A stretch of 64,000 nucleotides of DNA from Myxococcaceae bacterium. GTDB taxonomy: Bacteria; Myxococcota_A; Polyangia; Polyangiales; Ga0077539. Every line of letters begins with the position of its first letter. Position 1 is the stretch's first letter. The notes under the pieces are model-generated. The model searched no databases and was not told where the DNA came from. It saw only the letters and a list, made by a program, of their open reading frames with translations. Shown one piece after another: positions 6,951 through 15,741 of the stretch. Both the position numbers and the translations under genes were made by a program. The stretch spans positions 1 to 64,000 of the forward strand of contig SCUS01000156.1 of NCBI GenBank assembly GCA_004297725.1, in the 5' to 3' direction.

Positions 6951-8552
6951 TCATTCCATGTAAGAAGGCGAGACGAACGCGTCCCGGTGGGCCCACAGCT
7001 CGTCGGCCACCTCCGCGGGCACACCCTCGGTCACCGCCGCGATGGCCGCGTCGATGTCCCCGCCCTCGACCGCCGACCGCCCCGCGCGCCGGGCGCTCTC
7101 GGCCGCCGCCTGGAGCACCATCCTCGCGGTCATCTGCCCGACCATTCCCCCGAGCGACTGGAGCGCCTCGCCCTGGGCCCGCGCCTCGGACTCCGACTCC
7201 GAGCGCATCACCCGGATCTGCTCCATCGCCGCCGCCAGCTTGCGCGCGTAGCGATCGCGGTACCCCTGGGCCTCCCGCGCCGCCCGCTCCGCCGCCTCGA
7301 TGCGCTCCAGCGTGTCCGTCGCGTAGTTGCCGAGCGCCTCCCGGGTCGCCTCCAGCTCCCGCTCCAGGTCCGCCGCCATCGCCTGCGCCGAGGAGACCTC
7401 CTCGGCCGCCTTCGTCTGCACCGAAGCGAGCTCCTCGGCCGCCTTCGCCTGCACCGAAGCGAGCTCCTCGGCCGCCTTCGCCTGCACCGAAGCGAGCTCC
7501 TCGGCCGCCTGCGCCTGCACCGAGGCGAGCTCCCCCTCCGCCGCCCTCAGCGCCGCCGAGGCCTCGTCCGCCGCCTCCCGCAGCGCCTTCGAATACTCCT
7601 GGTGGATGGCAGCCACCGCGTCCAGGTGCTCTGCGCGAAGCGACTCCGCGGACATCTCCCGCGCCTCGTCCATCGCCCGCTTCATGGCCACCGTCGCCTC
7701 CTCGGCGGCGATGCGCGCGGCCCGCTCGGCGGCGAGCTCCTCGGCCTGCTCGTCTTCCATGGCGCGCAGGGCCATCGCGTGCGCCGCCCTCGCCGCCTCG
7801 AAGCGCGACACCAGGGCGTCCTGCGCGGCCTCGGACTCCTCACGGGCGCGAGCCACCGCCGCGGACAGTTCCGCCCGCACCGCGGCCAGCTCCCGGGCAT
7901 GGGCGTCGAGGAGCCGCTGACGCTCGGCGTTGGCGACGTGCAGCGCGGCCCGCAGCCCCGCCGCGTCGTTGGCGAGCTCGCCCAGCTGACGCCGCGCCTC
8001 GTCGCGCTCCCGGGTGCGCTCGTCGGCGTAGCGCTGCCACTCGTGCACGGTGCCGTCGGCCTGCATCAGCGCGCTGGCCGCGTGCTCGCGCTCCTGGCGC
8101 ACCGCCTCGAGGGCGCGGCTCAGCGTGGCCCGCTCGGCCTCGATGGACTGGAACACCCCGTCGCGGGAGCGCAGCCGCTCCTCGAGCTCGGCGCGCTCGC
8201 GCTTCATCCGCTCGACGACCTCCCTGGCCTCGTGGATGGCGCGGTCGCGCCCGACGTGGTGGGTCTTGAGCGCCAGGATCTCGCTGTCCTTGCGGGCCAG
8301 GGCCTCGCGCAGCAGCGCCAGCCGCCGCCCGGCGCCGTCGCCGTTGCGGGTGGCCTCGTCGAGCTCACGCTGCGCCCGGTGGAGGGTCTCGACCTCGCGG
8401 CGGAGCTGCGCGTTCTCGGTCACGAGCTGGTCGCGGTGCCGCGCCAGCTGCTGGGCCGCCGCGTGGGTCGCCCGGAACTCCTGCTCCGGCACGAAGGACG
8501 GCAGCTCGTTGTGCGTGTCGACCGAGCCCGGGTTTTCGTAGTTCAACGCCAT
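6951..8552 (-). CDS. Long Ala/Glu-rich coiled-coil protein
   Basis: The 533-residue product is predicted to be almost entirely coiled coil from about residue 25 to 470. A more globular C-terminus contains a predicted helical hairpin (VEGGDIDAAIAAVTEGVPAEV). Residues about 345-388 are four tandem copies of an 11-residue unit of the type EELASVQAKAA, encoded by 33-bp DNA repeats. No signal peptide or membrane segment is present, so it is cytoplasmic, with a cytoskeletal or scaffolding role likely by inference only. It is divergent from the small membrane protein at 8666 and ends 49 bp before htpG. It is not recognised as a named family; the start at the MALNYENP methionine is the first available. 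Confidence 0.8.
   Translation of the reverse strand: MALNYENPGSVDTHNELPSFVPEQEFRATHAAAQQLARHRDQLVTENAQLRREVETLHRAQRELDEATRNGDGAGRRLALLREALARKDSEILALKTHHVGRDRAIHEAREVVERMKRERAELEERLRSRDGVFQSIEAERATLSRALEAVRQEREHAASALMQADGTVHEWQRYADERTRERDEARRQLGELANDAAGLRAALHVANAERQRLLDAHARELAAVRAELSAAVARAREESEAAQDALVSRFEAARAAHAMALRAMEDEQAEELAAERAARIAAEEATVAMKRAMDEAREMSAESLRAEHLDAVAAIHQEYSKALREAADEASAALRAAEGELASVQAQAAEELASVQAKAAEELASVQAKAAEELASVQTKAAEEVSSAQAMAADLERELEATREALGNYATDTLERIEAAERAAREAQGYRDRYARKLAAAMEQIRVMRSESESEARAQGEALQSLGGMVGQMTARMVLQAAAESARRAGRSAVEGGDIDAAIAAVTEGVPAEVADELWAHRDAFVSPSYME
7399..7530. repeat. Four tandem 33-bp repeats inside a coiled-coil gene
   Basis: Units begin at 7399, 7432, 7465 and 7498. 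The first three are nearly identical (TCCTCGGCCGCCTTCG at the start of each) and the fourth has drifted. They add exactly 11 codons each, three heptad-compatible turns, so copy number can change without a frameshift. This is a likely site of length variation between strains. Confidence 0.8.
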
Positions 8553-8665
8553 GAAGCTCTCTCACCTCCACGACGGGCCTTGGCCTACATGGTGGGTGCG
8601 GGTCCAGTTTTCGACCGAGATCGCTTTGACGCCTCCCTCCGGGAGCGGTCACGCTCGGGGCCGCC

Positions 8666-9022
8666 ATGACGTACCCCACCCCCGGCCCGAACGTCCCCTA
8701 CGGCATCAACCCCCAGTACGACCCGCGGATGGCCCGCGCGGCGCAGCTCGCGGAGAGCGCCCGCAACTGGCTCATCATCTGCGGCATCGGCTGGTTCGTG
8801 GGCTTCATGTGGATCACCGGCCCGCTGGCCTGGTACCAGGCCAACCAGTTCACGCGCGACTTCGAGACCATGGGCCTCGCGCCGCCCAGCGAGGTCACCA
8901 ACCTCCGGCTGCTCGGCATCATCACCACCATCGTGGTCGCGGTGGGCTTCTTCGTCCTGCTGGCGGTGCTCGCCGTGATGTTCATCGGCTTCGCCTCCTA
9001 CGGCGGCTTCAACCCGCGCTGA
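8666..9022 (+). CDS. Small two-TM membrane protein of unknown function
   Basis: The 118-residue protein has a Pro-rich, Tyr-containing N-terminus (MTYPTPGPNVPYG) typical of cytoplasmic tails. Two strong membrane helices follow at about residues 34-55 (WLIICGIGWFVGFMWITG) and 82-108, joined by a short loop with an amphipathic helix. It resembles small DUF4190/DUF4870-like membrane proteins in layout but lacks their motifs. It stands alone between a divergent coiled-coil gene and a convergent kinase gene. Function is unknown. Confidence 0.65.
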   Translation: MTYPTPGPNVPYGINPQYDPRMARAAQLAESARNWLIICGIGWFVGFMWITGPLAWYQANQFTRDFETMGLAPPSEVTNLRLLGIITTIVVAVGFFVLLAVLAVMFIGFASYGGFNPR

Positions 9023-9051
9023 GACCGGAGCTTCCCTCCGCGGCCGTGTCG

Positions 9052-11712
9052 CTACGCGGCGCCCTTCGGCGCCCGAGGCATCCGCAGGCAGAAGCTCGCC
9101 CCCCGCCCCGGCTCGCTCTCGACCGTGATCGACCCGCCGAGCGCATGGACCACGCGCCAGACGATGGTGAGCCCGAGGCCCGTGCCCTTCCCCGGCGCCT
9201 TCCTGGTGAAGAAGGGGGTGAAGATCCTCGCCCGGTCGTCCGCGGAGATGCCCGGCCCGTTGTCGCTCACGGTGAGCAGCACCTCGCTGGCCAGCAGCTC
9301 GCCCCGCACCACCACCCGGCCGGTCTCATCCGAGACCGCCTCGATGGCGTTCTGCACCAGGTTCGAGATCGCCTGGTGCAGCTCCTCGGCGACGCAGTCG
9401 ACCCACGCCTCGCCCTCGAGCTCCAGCACCAGCTCGACCGGGCGGCCGATCGACGAGGACACCAGCGTGGCGACGTCCCTCGCCCCGGCGAACACGTCGT
9501 GCGAGCGCGCCACCCGGGCGAAGCCCTCGCGGCTGTACCGCCGCATCAGCGCCACCGTGTCCCCGATGCGCGAGAGCCCCGCCTGGGCGGTCTCGAACAT
9601 CCGCAGCGTGCGCCCCTCCAGCGCGGTGATCCTCGCCCGCTCGGCGTCCCCGTCCGCCTTCGGGGCGGCCATCTTGAAGGCCTCGGTGACGTCGATGCGC
9701 ACCCGGGTGAAGGCGTTGCGCACGTAGTTGAGCGGGTTGTTGATCTCGTGCGCCAGGCCCCCGGTGATGGTCTCGAGGGAGTCCATCTGCTGGATGAGCA
9801 CCCGCTCGGCGGCGGCGTCGCTCGCCTGCGAGAGCTTCTGCACCGTGGCCAGCAGCTCCCGGGTGTTGAAGGGCTTGCTCATGTGCTCGGTGACCCCGGA
9901 GTCCATGCCCTCCAGCCGGTCGGTGAGCTCGCCGCGCGCGGAGAGCATCAGCACCGGGACGTGCCTCGTGCGGGGATCCTGGCGGAGCCGCCGCGTGAGC
10001 TCGAAGCCGTCCATCTCCGGCATCATCAGGTCGGTCACCACCACGTCGGGCATCTGCTTGAGGGCGAGCTCCAGGCCCCGCACCCCGTTGGGCGCCGTGA
10101 ACACCCGGAAGTGCTGCCGCAGCACCGTGTGCACGAGCCTGGTGACCTCCGGCGTGTCCTCCACCACCAGCACCGTGCGCCCGCGCGCTCCCTCGTCCGG
10201 GTCGCGCTCCACCACGCGCCGCTCGGTCGCGTCGAAGACGTCCAGCAGCCTGAACTCGTCGCGCGCCGCGAACTGCGCCGTCCAGTCCGTGGGGCTGTGC
10301 TTCGCGCGGCGCTCGTTGGGCACCATCTCCGCGCGGGCCCGGCGCTCCAGCACCTCCGGCGGGAGGTGCGAGCGACCCTTGCGGAGCGTCACGGTGAAGG
10401 TCGCCCCGCGCCCGGGGGCGCTCGACGCGGTGATGCTCCCGCCGTGCAGCTCGACCAGCTCGCGGGCGAGCGCGAGCCCGATGCCCGTGCCGCCCTGCGT
10501 GTAGCGGTTCTGCGCGGTCTCGCTGTCCACCTGGAAGAAGCGCTCGAAGAGCCGCTCGGACAGCTCCTGGGGGAAGCCCGCGCCGGTGTCCTCGACGGAG
10601 ACCCGCGCCTGCTCGCCCTCCTCGGAGAGCGAGATCGTGATGCTCCCCCCCTCGGGCGTGTGCTTCGCGGCGTTGGAGATGAGGTTCACGAAGACCCGCT
10701 CCAGCCGGTCGAGGTCGCACCACACCTCGGACACCTCGACGTCGGCCACGAAGCGCAGCTCGATGCGCTTGCGCTCGGTGAGCGGCGACACCTGCGCGAC
10801 GAGCGACCGCAGCCACCGCACGAGGTCCTGCGGCCTCACCCGGAGGCGCAGCCGCGACTCCTCCAGCCGCGACAGGTCGAGCAGGTCGCCGATGAGCCGG
10901 AGGAGCCTCGCGCCGGACAGGTAGATCGACCGCAGCGTGGCGCGCTGCGGCTCCGAGAGCTCGCCCAGCTCCCCGTCGATCATCAGCTCCAGCGGAGAGA
11001 GGATCAGCGCGAGCGGCGTCTTCAGCTCGTGGGTCACGTTGGCGAAGAAGCGCGACTTGAAGGCGTCGAGGCGCTGCAGGTCGCTGTGCGCGCGGGCGAG
11101 CGTCTCGCCGGCGGCCTCGAGCTTCACCCGGTTGTCGAGCTGCTCCCGGGCGCGCCCGTAGCCCACCAGCTGCCCCGCGCTGACCACCGCCGCCACGCTC
11201 GCGAGGAGCAGCACCTGGAGCCCCTCCAGCGGCTCGTGCAGCAGCACGATGCGCCGCAGGTCGCTGGCGTTGACGGCGACGAAGGCCGCGACCACGCCGA
11301 AGTGCACGAGGAGCACCACCCGCCGCGGCCAGAGGAAGAGCAGCCCCGCGCCGATCATCGCGAGGTGCAGCCCCGCGGTGTACGGCGAGCGCAGCCCGCC
11401 CAGCATCGGGGTCATGAGCACGATGGCGAGGCCGAGCGTGGCGATGAACGCGGCCGTCGCGTGGAGGTGCCGCTGCCGGCACCACTCCGAGCGACACGCC
11501 AGCAGCACCAGCGCGCTGGCCCCGAGCTGCACCGCGCGCAGCGCCAGGAACCACGGCAGCGTCTCCGGCGGCACCGCCGCCCGGTCGATGATGAGGAAGA
11601 AGGGGACGATGGCGAGCGCCAGCGTGGCGGCGACCCGTGCGCCCCGGCGGTTCTGCTCCTGGATCCACGCCGCCCAGCGGGCTTCGAGGACGCTCGGGGG
11701 GACGGTCTCCAC
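9052..11712 (-). CDS. Six-TM hybrid histidine kinase with two kinase cores (PhcS/CqsS/LqsS-like)
   Basis: The 886-residue protein starts with about six membrane helices (residues 25-185), the sensor layout of the CqsS/LqsS/PhcS autoinducer kinases. Next comes a complete kinase core with phospho-acceptor NVTHELKTPL (His near 228) and ATP-lid motifs NLISNAAKHT, DTGAGF and GTGIGLAL. A receiver domain follows with VVTDLMMPEMDG (Asp near 559) and the FNTRELL region. A second kinase core ends the protein, with GGLAHEINNPLNYV (His near 654), NLVQNAIEA, DNGPGI and GTGLGLTIV. The TM-HK-REC-HK order is unusual. It is the third gene of a tight operon, 17 bp after the methyltransferase gene. Family placement as a quorum-type sensor is inference from TM count and neighbours. 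Confidence 0.85.
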   Translation of the reverse strand: METVPPSVLEARWAAWIQEQNRRGARVAATLALAIVPFFLIIDRAAVPPETLPWFLALRAVQLGASALVLLACRSEWCRQRHLHATAAFIATLGLAIVLMTPMLGGLRSPYTAGLHLAMIGAGLLFLWPRRVVLLVHFGVVAAFVAVNASDLRRIVLLHEPLEGLQVLLLASVAAVVSAGQLVGYGRAREQLDNRVKLEAAGETLARAHSDLQRLDAFKSRFFANVTHELKTPLALILSPLELMIDGELGELSEPQRATLRSIYLSGARLLRLIGDLLDLSRLEESRLRLRVRPQDLVRWLRSLVAQVSPLTERKRIELRFVADVEVSEVWCDLDRLERVFVNLISNAAKHTPEGGSITISLSEEGEQARVSVEDTGAGFPQELSERLFERFFQVDSETAQNRYTQGGTGIGLALARELVELHGGSITASSAPGRGATFTVTLRKGRSHLPPEVLERRARAEMVPNERRAKHSPTDWTAQFAARDEFRLLDVFDATERRVVERDPDEGARGRTVLVVEDTPEVTRLVHTVLRQHFRVFTAPNGVRGLELALKQMPDVVVTDLMMPEMDGFELTRRLRQDPRTRHVPVLMLSARGELTDRLEGMDSGVTEHMSKPFNTRELLATVQKLSQASDAAAERVLIQQMDSLETITGGLAHEINNPLNYVRNAFTRVRIDVTEAFKMAAPKADGDAERARITALEGRTLRMFETAQAGLSRIGDTVALMRRYSREGFARVARSHDVFAGARDVATLVSSSIGRPVELVLELEGEAWVDCVAEELHQAISNLVQNAIEAVSDETGRVVVRGELLASEVLLTVSDNGPGISADDRARIFTPFFTRKAPGKGTGLGLTIVWRVVHALGGSITVESEPGRGASFCLRMPRAPKGAA

Positions 11713-11729
11713 GCGGCCGCCCGTCGCCC

Positions 11730-13280
11730 TCAGGCCCGGGTGATCTTCGCGAACGGGTTGAAGCCCTGGGTCTCCTCGATGAGCTCGACGCCGCCGCCGG
11801 GGCAGCCCTCCTCGGCGAACTGCCGGAGCTCGGCGCGGGTGCGGTACTCCAGGTACCAGTCGAGGTGGTGCTCCATGATCCAGCGGTTGGAGAGGTCGGG
11901 GGTCATGTTGCCGACGTAGAGCACCCCGCCGGGCCGCAGGCTGCGGTAGAGCCCCGCGGTCAGCCGCACCGCCTTGGGCTTCTTCAGGTAGTCGAAGAGG
12001 CCCGCGCAGATCACCGCGTGGAAGGGGCCCTCCTGGGCGAACATGGCCTGATCTTCGAGCATCCGCTTGATGGTGTCGTGGCGGAAGGACACCCGCACCA
12101 CCCCGTCGCCCATCGCGTCGGCCAGCGGCTTGAGCCGCCCGTGCGCGAGCTGCAGCGCGCGACGGTCCTGCTCGAAGAGCACGAACTCCACCCGGCGCGG
12201 CGTGCGCCGCAGCGCCTGGAGGATCTCGTAGGTCTCCTGCGCGGGCCCGGCGGCCACCGAGGCGATGCGCACGACCTCGCCCTCCGGCGCCGCGGCGATG
12301 AGCGCCAGCAGCTCGTCGCGGAGCATGTCCTTGCGCGTCGCCACGCAGCGAGAACCGGGGTGCAGCGCCCCGGCCATGTGAACGCTGCGCGCGTAGAGCG
12401 ACGAGCCCTCGAAGGTGTGCTCGTAGATGTACCGCATCACCTCGAAGTCGCCGGGGTAGCCAAGCGGCTTGGTGCGCGCGCGGTGCATGAGCGGCGCCTC
12501 GAGCATCAGCGGGTCGAGGATGCGCTGCGAGTAGGCCTTGAGCGCCTGGTGGTCGTCGGGGCTGTCGACGCGGCTCGCGGCGTCGATCTCCAGCGAGAGG
12601 CGCTCGAACTCCGGCACGAAGTCCGACCGGATCGAGCGGATGAGCGAGCCGCGCCCGCCGTCGTCGGCCTCGCCGTGCACGACGCGCCAGGGGAGGTCGC
12701 GCTCGACCTCGCCCAGCCGCTCGCGCGCGTCCTCGAGGAAGAGCCGCATCTCGCTGACCAGCGCCTTGAACCGGTCGAAGCCGGGGCGGGCCCAGGGACG
12801 CCGCGCGCCGCCGAAATCCAGCCGCCCCTGAGCCTTCAGCTCATGGACCTTGCGGATCATCAGCACGTCGTCGACGTCCATCATCGCGTCGCAGAGGCGC
12901 GCCCCCACGAGGCGCCCCGCCGCGGTGCTGCGCACGCCGATGACCTCGACCGCGCCGCGGTACGCCTCGTGGCCGTCGAAGCTCAGGAGCAGCTCGTCGA
13001 TCAGATCGCCCGGCGCCGGCTCGGCCGCGCCCGCCGGCCAGATCAGCGCGACGCCGCTCTGCGACAGGTCGTGCAGCGCGCACTCGACGTCCTGCCGGTC
13101 GTAGCAGACCGACAGCTCGACGTGCATCGTGCCGAGGCCGTCCTGCGAGATGCGATCGGGGCGGTAGTACACCTCTCGCCCCTCGCCGCCCGCCATCTCC
13201 TCGTACCTTCGCAGCGGCAGGCTGCTCGGGCGCGATACGAAATCCGGGGCGCGGCTTGGACGATCGGAGTCACTGGCCAT
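11730..13280 (-). CDS. PilZ-like domain fused to PhcB-type SAM methyltransferase
   Basis: The 516-residue protein has an N-terminal PilZ-like region (about 40-150; the DLSQSGVALIW motif near 70-80). A helical linker follows, then a class I SAM-dependent methyltransferase. The segment KPLGYPGDFEVMRYIYE (near 272-288) is characteristic of proteins annotated as extracellular-factor (3-hydroxypalmitic acid methyl ester) synthases such as Ralstonia PhcB. The SAM-binding motif IASVAAGPAQETYEIL is near 335 and LRPGGVLYVGNM follows the core. The RxxxR c-di-GMP motif of PilZ is not evident, so nucleotide binding is doubtful. Its start overlaps the upstream REC-kinase stop by 11 bp. Predicted role: synthesis of a fatty-acid methyl ester or related signal. 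Substrate is unknown. Confidence 0.75.
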   Translation of the reverse strand: MASDSDRPSRAPDFVSRPSSLPLRRYEEMAGGEGREVYYRPDRISQDGLGTMHVELSVCYDRQDVECALHDLSQSGVALIWPAGAAEPAPGDLIDELLLSFDGHEAYRGAVEVIGVRSTAAGRLVGARLCDAMMDVDDVLMIRKVHELKAQGRLDFGGARRPWARPGFDRFKALVSEMRLFLEDARERLGEVERDLPWRVVHGEADDGGRGSLIRSIRSDFVPEFERLSLEIDAASRVDSPDDHQALKAYSQRILDPLMLEAPLMHRARTKPLGYPGDFEVMRYIYEHTFEGSSLYARSVHMAGALHPGSRCVATRKDMLRDELLALIAAAPEGEVVRIASVAAGPAQETYEILQALRRTPRRVEFVLFEQDRRALQLAHGRLKPLADAMGDGVVRVSFRHDTIKRMLEDQAMFAQEGPFHAVICAGLFDYLKKPKAVRLTAGLYRSLRPGGVLYVGNMTPDLSNRWIMEHHLDWYLEYRTRAELRQFAEEGCPGGGVELIEETQGFNPFAKITRA

Positions 13281-14478
13281 CAGGTCCTCTCGGCAGTTCG
13301 ATCACAAACCTCGCCCCGCCCCCCGGCGGCACCGGAGGCACCGAGCGGATCGATCCGCCGTGCTGCTCCATGATGAGCCGACACATGTAGAGCCCCATCC
13401 CCAGGCCCTGCGCCCCCTTGGTGCTCTCGAAGGGATCGAAGAGCCGCGACGCGATCTCCGGAGCCACCCCGGGCCCCTCGTCCTGCACCGCGATCGACAC
13501 CCCCCCGGTGGTGCGCGCCACCTCCACCTGGATGCTCTGCGGCGAGTCCGTCGACTGCATCGCGTTGCGCAGGAGGTTCACCATCACCTGCAGCACGCGA
13601 GCGCGGTCGCAGCGCACCGTCGGCAGCCCTGGCTCGACGCTGATCACGCAGCGAGAGCGGCGCTGCTCCATCTCGAGACCGGCCAGCACGAGGGCGTCGC
13701 GCAGCACGTCCGAGAGGTCGAGCGGCTCCGCCTTCAGCGCGAGGCTCCCCGCCGCGAACTGGTGCAGCGTGCTCAGCGTCGACATGAGGTGCCGGGTCGC
13801 GGAGACGCCCACGCGCAGCGGCGACATCAGCCGCGGCGACACCCCCTGCGCCTCGAACAGGCTCTCGAGCAGCGTGAGCCCGCCGAGGGTGTTGCGCAGG
13901 TCGTGGGTGATGCCCGCGGTGAGCCGGCCGATGGTGCCCAGGCGCTCGAGGTGGAGCATCTTGTGCTGCGCCGCGTGGAGCTCGTCGAGGGCGAGCTTGA
14001 GCTCGTCGCTGCGCGCGGCGAGCAGCTCGAGCAGCCGGCCGTTGAGCCGGCGCTGCTGCACCATCGCGCTGGCCTGGGCGACGGCTCCGAGCAGGTCTTC
14101 CGGCTCCCAGGGCTTGTGCATGTGCCGAAACACCCGCGCGCGGTTGATCGCGTCGACGAGCACCGGCGTGTCGGTGTAGGCGGTGAGCAGTATGCCCGCG
14201 ACGTCGGGGTAGCGCTCTCGCACCTCCGCCAGCATGTCGATGCCCGTCATCCCGGGCATGCGCTGGTCGCACACGATGACGTCGAAGCGCTCGACCTCGA
14301 GCAGCCTCAGCGCGATCTCCGCGGAGCGCGCCTCGTGCACCACGTAGTCGGCGTCGAGGAAGGCACGCAGCACGTCGAGGTTGCCCAGGTCGTCATCGAC
14401 GATGAGCACCTGTCCGGTGAGCGTCTCGCCGATACCGTAACGGGCGGCGAGCGCCGCGAGCGCATCAGGCTCAAGCAC
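13270..14478 (-). CDS. Receiver-histidine kinase (PhcR/PhcQ-like response regulator)
   Basis: The 402-residue soluble protein has an N-terminal receiver domain (about 20-135): VLIVDDDLGN, phospho-acceptor VIVCDQRMPGMTG and the conserved lysine in HMHKPWEPEDL. A coiled linker leads to a histidine kinase core with GITHDLRNTLGG, NLLRNAMQ, DEGPGVA and GMGLYMCR. A receiver joined to a kinase-type output with no membrane part is the architecture described for Ralstonia PhcR. The start is GTG at 14478. It is first in a three-gene operon with the methyltransferase and the membrane hybrid kinase, suggesting it relays the signal perceived by the latter. The DNA-binding output of the pathway is not in this window. 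Confidence 0.85.
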   Translation of the reverse strand: MLEPDALAALAARYGIGETLTGQVLIVDDDLGNLDVLRAFLDADYVVHEARSAEIALRLLEVERFDVIVCDQRMPGMTGIDMLAEVRERYPDVAGILLTAYTDTPVLVDAINRARVFRHMHKPWEPEDLLGAVAQASAMVQQRRLNGRLLELLAARSDELKLALDELHAAQHKMLHLERLGTIGRLTAGITHDLRNTLGGLTLLESLFEAQGVSPRLMSPLRVGVSATRHLMSTLSTLHQFAAGSLALKAEPLDLSDVLRDALVLAGLEMEQRRSRCVISVEPGLPTVRCDRARVLQVMVNLLRNAMQSTDSPQSIQVEVARTTGGVSIAVQDEGPGVAPEIASRLFDPFESTKGAQGLGMGLYMCRLIMEQHGGSIRSVPPVPPGGGARFVIELPRGPDGQ

Positions 14479-14544
14479 GACTGGAGTCTAGACAGGGCAA
14501 CGAGGGACCATCAACCGCGAAGTGTCCGAATGACGGTCGCCCGC

Positions 14545-15741
14545 TCAGCGCGCACGATGGGACGCGAAGTGGTCGAGGATGTGATCGGCGACCGAGGCCT
14601 TGCTCATCGGAGCCAATGGGGTCACCGCCCCGGGCGTCACCAGCGTTACGCGGTTGTCGTCGCCGTCGAAGCCGTCCGCGGCGAGGTTGGCCACCACGAG
14701 GTCGCAGCCCTTGCGGACAAGCTTCTCCCTCGCGCGCTCGACGAGATCGCTCGTCTCGAGCGCGAAGCCCACCAGCATCGGCCCCCCCTCATGACGCGAT
14801 GCGCCGAGCTCGGCGAGGATGTCGGGGTTCTTCACCATCCGGATCACGAGCTCGTCGTCGGACTTCTTGATCTTCTCGGCAGCGACCTCCGAGGGCCGGT
14901 AGTCGGCCACCGCAGCGGCCATCACCACGAGCTGCGCCGCCCCGGCCGCGGCCATCACCGCGTCGCGCATGTCCCTCGCGCTGCGCACGCGCTCCACGGT
15001 CACGCCCTCCGGGGTCGGCAGCGCGGAGGGCCCGCTCACCAGCACGACGTCCGCGCCCCGGTCGCGCGCCCGTATCGCGATCGCGTAGCCCATGCGCCCC
15101 GACGATCGGTTGCCCACGAATCGCACCGGGTCGATCGCCTCGTGGGTCCCGCCTGCGCTCACCACGACGCGACAGCCCGCGAGGTCCTGCGGGGTGAGCG
15201 CGCGCGCCGCCGCGTCGACGATCTCCCCGGGTTCGACCATGCGCCCGATGCCGCTCTCGCCGCTGGCGAGCGGCCCCACGACCGGCCCCACCACGACCAC
15301 GCCGCGCGCCCTCAGCAGCGCCACGTTGGCCCTCGTGGCGGGGTGCTCCCACATGCGCGGGTGCATCGCCGGGGCGACCACCACCGGCCCTCGCGCGGCC
15401 AGCAGGCAGGTGGTGGCGAGGTCGTCGCCGAGCCCGTGGGCCATGCGGGCGAGGAGGTCCGCCGTGGCCGGGGCGACGAGCACCAGGTCGGCGCGGCCGG
15501 TGAGCGCGATGTGCAGCTCGCCCGGGTACGAAGGGTCCCAGAGGTCGACGCGGGCCGCGCGGCCGGTGATGCCCGCGAAGGTCACCCCGGTGATGAAGCG
15601 CTGCCCGGCGGGGGTGAGCACCGTCTCCACGCCGGCCCCGCGGCGCTGCAGCTCGCGCGCGACCAGCGCCGACTTGAAGGCCGCGATGCCGCCGCCGACG
15701 ACCAGCAGCACCTCGCGTCCGGCGAGCGCGTCGCCGCTCAC
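14545..15741 (-). CDS. coaBC: Bifunctional CoaBC: phosphopantothenoylcysteine synthetase/decarboxylase
   Basis: The 398-residue product catalyses two steps of coenzyme A synthesis: ligation of cysteine to 4'-phosphopantothenate and decarboxylation to phosphopantetheine. The flavoprotein CoaC half (residues 1-185) shows GGGIAAFKSALVARELQRRG, VAPATADLLARMAHG and the substrate-recognition clamp APAMHPRMW, a variant of PXMNXXMW. The CoaB half shows VSAGGTHEAIDPVRFVGN, SSGRMGYAIA, AAVADYRP and the KIKK loop. The start is GTG at 15741, which overlaps the VanW gene stop by 4 bp (GTGA), so translation is probably coupled. It is essential in most bacteria. Confidence 0.95.
   Translation of the reverse strand: MSGDALAGREVLLVVGGGIAAFKSALVARELQRRGAGVETVLTPAGQRFITGVTFAGITGRAARVDLWDPSYPGELHIALTGRADLVLVAPATADLLARMAHGLGDDLATTCLLAARGPVVVAPAMHPRMWEHPATRANVALLRARGVVVVGPVVGPLASGESGIGRMVEPGEIVDAAARALTPQDLAGCRVVVSAGGTHEAIDPVRFVGNRSSGRMGYAIAIRARDRGADVVLVSGPSALPTPEGVTVERVRSARDMRDAVMAAAGAAQLVVMAAAVADYRPSEVAAEKIKKSDDELVIRMVKNPDILAELGASRHEGGPMLVGFALETSDLVERAREKLVRKGCDLVVANLAADGFDGDDNRVTLVTPGAVTPLAPMSKASVADHILDHFASHRAR

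Noticed and set aside
4727-8269. A very long plus-strand open frame of 1180 codons antisense to htpG and the coiled-coil gene
   Set aside because: It is the complementary shadow of two well-supported genes; its translation is low-complexity Arg/Pro/Leu sequence without motifs.
8551-11919. A 1122-codon plus-strand open frame opposite the hybrid kinase
   Set aside because: No motifs and a His/Arg/Pro-rich translation; the minus strand encodes a clear two-core kinase.
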